Below, piece after piece: positions 61,304 through 64,000 of a stretch of DNA of 64,000 nt (the stretch's first letter is position 1; every line of letters starts with the position of its first letter). The stretch covers positions 1,498,457 to 1,562,456 of the forward strand of contig CP009479.1 in assembly GCA_000965745.1 (NCBI GenBank), written 5' to 3'. The notes under the pieces were generated by a model. It saw nothing but the letters and a program-made list of their open reading frames with translations, did no database searches and was not told the origin of the DNA. A program made the translations under genes and the position numbers. The stretch is from an uncultured archaeon. Its GTDB lineage: Archaea; Thermoplasmatota; Thermoplasmata; Thermoplasmatales; Thermoplasmataceae.

Positions 61304-62707
61304 TTATTCTCCGGCATCTATAATATCAGATTCAAGTTTGGAACCCAATATTCTTGTTTTTTTGAGTCTCCCGTTTTCGACAAACAGGCATTCAGAATAA
61401 GGGCTGTTTCTTCCGCCGGAAAGGTCCTCAGCATCGAGGTCGCCAAAAGCCTGGAGGCCGAACCTGTTCAACTCTGCCCTCCCCATCCCTCTGCTCCTGA
61501 AGATGAACACCGAACTGCTGTTTTCAGCAATGACATTTGAAAGATGGTTTCTTGAGAGATCATCTGGATTTTGTGTTACACATATCACCGAGGCACGGTA
61601 ATGTCTTGAATGCCTTATCATTCTCGAAAGCATCTCCAGCGAATTTTTATTTGCCAGCACCAGATGAGCCTCGTCTATGAGAATCATCTTTCTTCTATTG
61701 GGATTCTCAGCCATTGCATTGTATATTCTCCCGAGAAGGGCAATCATCTTCCTTGAAGAGTCATCATCCAACAGGTTGCTGATCTTGTATATTTCCACAT
61801 CCACGTTTCCGGAGCCATTTTCTTCATGCTCGCTTTCCCTGTCCAGGTGGGGAATGCCCGAATCTGCATTTAGTGCTACTACTTTGCAAGATCCAGGAAA
61901 CATTGAGCAGGCATATTCATCGAGAGGATCCAGAATTGCAATGCTGTCAACAGAACGTGTCGTTGCGAACCTCATCAGGAGTATTTTAGCGAAGAACGAT
62001 TTTCCTGATCCCGTCTCTCCGAATATCAGCACGTTGTGGGAATTCTTGTTAAAAATATCCAGAAAGACTGGTTTTTCCGTGATGTCATCAACCCCAAGAG
62101 CAACTCCTCCCGCTTTGGGAACAGGGGTGAACGAAAGTGGGAAAATTGAGGATGCTGAATGAGTATCCATCAGGTACGGCTTACCCACATTATCCTTTGG
62201 CGACGACATCTCCTTGAGCCTGTTTGTTGAGATATACTCAACGGGTCGGACGATGAGGCCCATAAGCTTCATCACAGACGAAAATGTAGCAGCACTCTCC
62301 CTTAATTTTACTGGATGTTCCGAAGATACCCTGAAGGAAGCAAAAAGGTTCACCAGAAGTGATCTCCTGGCCCCAATTCTTGAGGACATGTTCTCAAGGT
62401 CGTATATCTGGCGGTTCAGCTTCTCGCGTTCGGAGTCCCCCATTGTCCTGCTGTACCTGATTTCAGACTTTCTGTCTGCGATGTATTTGCCAAGTGTGGA
62501 TGAGCTGACTTTCTCCGGAACAGGCCTGATTATGAATTTCATCAGAACAGGAAAGCTGAGAGATTCCAGTAATGGCAGGTAATCTGTCCCACCCCCGTAG
62601 TCTGAATCCACGAGAGTAAAAACCTGGTGGTGCTGATCAGTCGTGTAATACGCTTTCCCAATCTTGAAATTTGTGTTTCTCAACCTTCTACTATCATTCA
62701 TAAACAT
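61304..62707 (-). CDS. VirB4/TraC-like P-loop ATPase
   Basis: 467 aa. Walker A is IFGETGSGKSFFAKIL near residue 231. Walker B is KMILIDEAHLVLANKNS near 345, followed by SVICVTQNPDDLSRNHLS, a sensor region typical of the VirB4/HerA-FtsK superfamily. The N-terminal 220 residues form the VirB4-like partner-binding domain. Its context with membrane proteins on the same strand suggests the motor of a conjugation-like or CedB-like DNA-transfer machine. The start is 13 bases after the preceding gene. Confidence 0.82.
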   Translation of the reverse strand: MFMNDSRRLRNTNFKIGKAYYTTDQHHQVFTLVDSDYGGGTDYLPLLESLSFPVLMKFIIRPVPEKVSSSTLGKYIADRKSEIRYSRTMGDSEREKLNRQIYDLENMSSRIGARRSLLVNLFASFRVSSEHPVKLRESAATFSSVMKLMGLIVRPVEYISTNRLKEMSSPKDNVGKPYLMDTHSASSIFPLSFTPVPKAGGVALGVDDITEKPVFLDIFNKNSHNVLIFGETGSGKSFFAKILLMRFATTRSVDSIAILDPLDEYACSMFPGSCKVVALNADSGIPHLDRESEHEENGSGNVDVEIYKISNLLDDDSSRKMIALLGRIYNAMAENPNRRKMILIDEAHLVLANKNSLEMLSRMIRHSRHYRASVICVTQNPDDLSRNHLSNVIAENSSSVFIFRSRGMGRAELNRFGLQAFGDLDAEDLSGGRNSPYSECLFVENGRLKKTRILGSKLESDIIDAGE

Positions 62708-62720
62708 ACCTCATATACAA

Positions 62721-63398
62721 TCATGAAAGTGATTCAAGAATCAAGCTGAGCGTTTTCCCGTCCTCCACAAGTTCGCAGTTCCCCGCAACCCCAGAGAGGG
62801 CAGACCTTATCGTATTCAAGTCATCCATGAGGCCTCTGCCCGAAATCTCGCTGTTTCTCCCATTCCCCCACACGATGATGAAGGATCTGTAGTAATATTG
62901 ATCCTCAAACAGATAATCCAGGAATCTGTTGTAATTTTCTGATAACCTGTCAGCTTCCTCTACATGATACATTTTGGAGTCCACAGAAAAGGGTATGGCA
63001 AGGAAACTGGCCGCCCTTCCCATGGAAGAAAAGGCATTTGAAACCGCTTTTTCAAAATCTTTCCTGCTTTCAGGATTCAACGTGTGGACGTCTGCCCCTT
63101 TAACCTCAAGGCAGTATCCTTTACTTGCGCCCTTAAGGAAGAAGTGATTATCATTTACGGCATCCACCTTCACCCCGTTTGGCGGAATCCCGCGATGCGA
63201 TGAAGCTTTCCAGAGGATGCTCCTTGCCACCAGAGTTCCTATGGAAGACCCTTTCCTTACAGGAACAAAGAAAACAAGGGCAAAAACCAGTGCAAGCAGA
63301 GAGTAAAACAATGATATCTCTGACACCATGGCCGCCAGTGAAACAGAAACAAGAATCAGCACAGCATTCCTCGCTTCCAGTCCTGCAATTTTAGGCAT
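62721..63398 (-). CDS. PrgI-like membrane protein of a transfer apparatus
   Basis: About 225 aa from the ATG at 63398, chosen because the longer frame to 63569 would overlap the preceding gene. Two N-terminal hydrophobic segments (VLILVSVSLAAMVSEISLFY, SLLALVFALVFFVPV) are followed by a soluble domain with GYCLEVKGADVHTLNPESR. The two-helix N-terminus before a VirB4-like ATPase gene recalls the PrgI/VirB3-type partners of type IV secretion. No specific family confirmed. Confidence 0.6.
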   Translation of the reverse strand: MPKIAGLEARNAVLILVSVSLAAMVSEISLFYSLLALVFALVFFVPVRKGSSIGTLVARSILWKASSHRGIPPNGVKVDAVNDNHFFLKGASKGYCLEVKGADVHTLNPESRKDFEKAVSNAFSSMGRAASFLAIPFSVDSKMYHVEEADRLSENYNRFLDYLFEDQYYYRSFIIVWGNGRNSEISGRGLMDDLNTIRSALSGVAGNCELVEDGKTLSLILESLS

Positions 63399-63435
63399 GA
63401 AAGTGTTTATGTTTGCAGGTATCCTGTTATTGCCC

Positions 63436-63993
63436 TTACTCCTCGTATGAATCCACCTCGAAGCGGTTATATTCAAGATCCCGTGCCAGGGCGAAATCCT
63501 GCATCGACGTCTTTTTTGCACGGGAGGCGAAAGTGCCTGATTTTCCTGCAGTGCCGAACACATCCCCAACTGAATTCTTTACGCTTCCTGACGCAAACTT
63601 ACCTATTGCCCCCGCAGGACCTGAAACAGAAGATCCCAGAAAATCCCCGGTATTCATAAGGGAAGTTGCCGAAGAACTGAGTATCGAGCTGGCGGTAACT
63701 AGAAGGTACGGGCTGGATGCGGCCAAGATAATAAATGCAGCCTGAAGAAGGAAGTTTCCATAGAAAATATGGGCATTATACAGTATTATCAGGATAAAGA
63801 AGGGGAGCGCATTTATCTCTATGAAAAGTTTCCAGAATTTGACGGCAAGGCTATCAAACCCCTTTATAACGAAAAAAAGGGAGAACAGTGGAAGTGTGGA
63901 CACAAGAAAAATGGCAAGGGCCTGTCTTATTTCAAGAACTGCCAGGAGCGCTCCTGTTCCGACGAAGTAAAGTGAAAGAAGGAGAAATTCCAT
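63436..63993 (-). CDS. Polytopic membrane protein of a transfer apparatus, runs to the window edge
   Basis: At least 185 aa; the frame is open at the window edge, so a longer N-terminus is possible. Four or five hydrophobic segments (LLSLYFVGTGALLAVLEI, IFLVSTLPLFSLFFVI, LPFFILIILYNAHIFYG, LQAAFIILAASSPYLLVTA) are followed by a Gly/Ser-rich cytoplasmic tail (SVSGPAGAIGKFASGSVKNS). The multi-segment plus Gly-Ser tail form resembles TrbL/VirB6-type channels or CedA, but identity is unproven. Stop lies 38 bases before the PrgI-like start. Confidence 0.6.
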   Translation of the reverse strand: MEFLLLSLYFVGTGALLAVLEIRQALAIFLVSTLPLFSLFFVIKGFDSLAVKFWKLFIEINALPFFILIILYNAHIFYGNFLLQAAFIILAASSPYLLVTASSILSSSATSLMNTGDFLGSSVSGPAGAIGKFASGSVKNSVGDVFGTAGKSGTFASRAKKTSMQDFALARDLEYNRFEVDSYEE

Positions 63994-64000
63994 GACCTGG

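Noticed and set aside
62721-63569. 282-codon version of the PrgI-like protein
   Set aside because: The first 57 residues overlap the upstream membrane-protein gene and look like out-of-frame translation; the ATG at 63398 begins the hydrophobic domain.
1-64000. CRISPR array
   Set aside because: No regularly spaced direct repeats seen; the only short tandem array is the 12-bp repeat at 11651-11681, which lacks spacers.

Overview
The window is a chromosomal segment of a Thermoplasmatales-type euryarchaeon. Evidence: archaeal proteasome beta subunit, aCPSF1/FttA, aIF2-beta with a TRAM tail, both ether-lipid synthases (GGGP and DGGGP synthase), CTP-type riboflavin kinase with a winged-helix domain, archaeal Trm1, class II HMG-CoA reductase, Thermoplasma-type zinc glucose dehydrogenase, FtsZ, TATA boxes about 26 bases upstream of start codons (leaderless mRNAs), and no bacterial-style promoters. 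The genus cannot be fixed from the sequence alone.

Left edge to about 12.8 kb is an accessory zone. It opens with a GC-rich ABC exporter pair (2-1541) whose composition differs from the rest, then decayed remnants, an IS256-family element (2185-3457) and a frameshifted tyrosine-recombinase fragment (3656-3920). Next is an integrated replicon of about 8.8 kb (3883-12720) sitting in the 3' end of tRNA-Ala(GGC). A 15-bp direct repeat of the tRNA 3' end marks both borders. Its integrase lies beside the far att site. A tightly overlapping minus-strand operon encodes an AbrB-like protein, a NrS-1-type primase-polymerase, a P-loop helicase-like ATPase and five small proteins. A divergent winged-helix protein is preceded by tandem CATATG repeats, and a palindrome-rich gap (5899-6060) is a candidate origin. 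An IS630-family element with an A8 frameshift site has landed inside this replicon.

12.9-17.8 kb is a four-gene archaeal type IV pilus/secretion-like cluster with two GspE/TadA-type ATPases and two TadC-like membrane proteins. 17.8-30 kb holds housekeeping genes: NhaP antiporter, nadE, folD, glucose dehydrogenase, ribA, a THUMP-like methyltransferase, purC, a stand-alone PolB-type exonuclease, a CBS protein, psmB and fttA. 30.2-35.4 kb holds two paralogous, asparagine-rich secreted surface proteins separated by an IS3-family element.

35.4-60.9 kb is core metabolism and information processing. It contains transaldolase and split transketolase, ftsZ, a GT2 glycosyltransferase, acyl-CoA synthetase, a pilin-like protein, purB, dph6, peroxiredoxin, HMG-CoA reductase and pyrBI. 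It also contains a divergent FtsZ-like gene behind a ribbon-helix-helix gene, aIF2-beta followed in frame by a PIN-domain ORF with no usual start codon, ribK, purLS, the GGGP/DGGGP lipid pair, trm1, a THEP1-like protein with a degenerate P-loop, and mptD. The right edge (61.0-64.0 kb) is the start of a VirB4-like ATPase/membrane-protein cluster that looks like a DNA-transfer or secretion apparatus and runs off the window.
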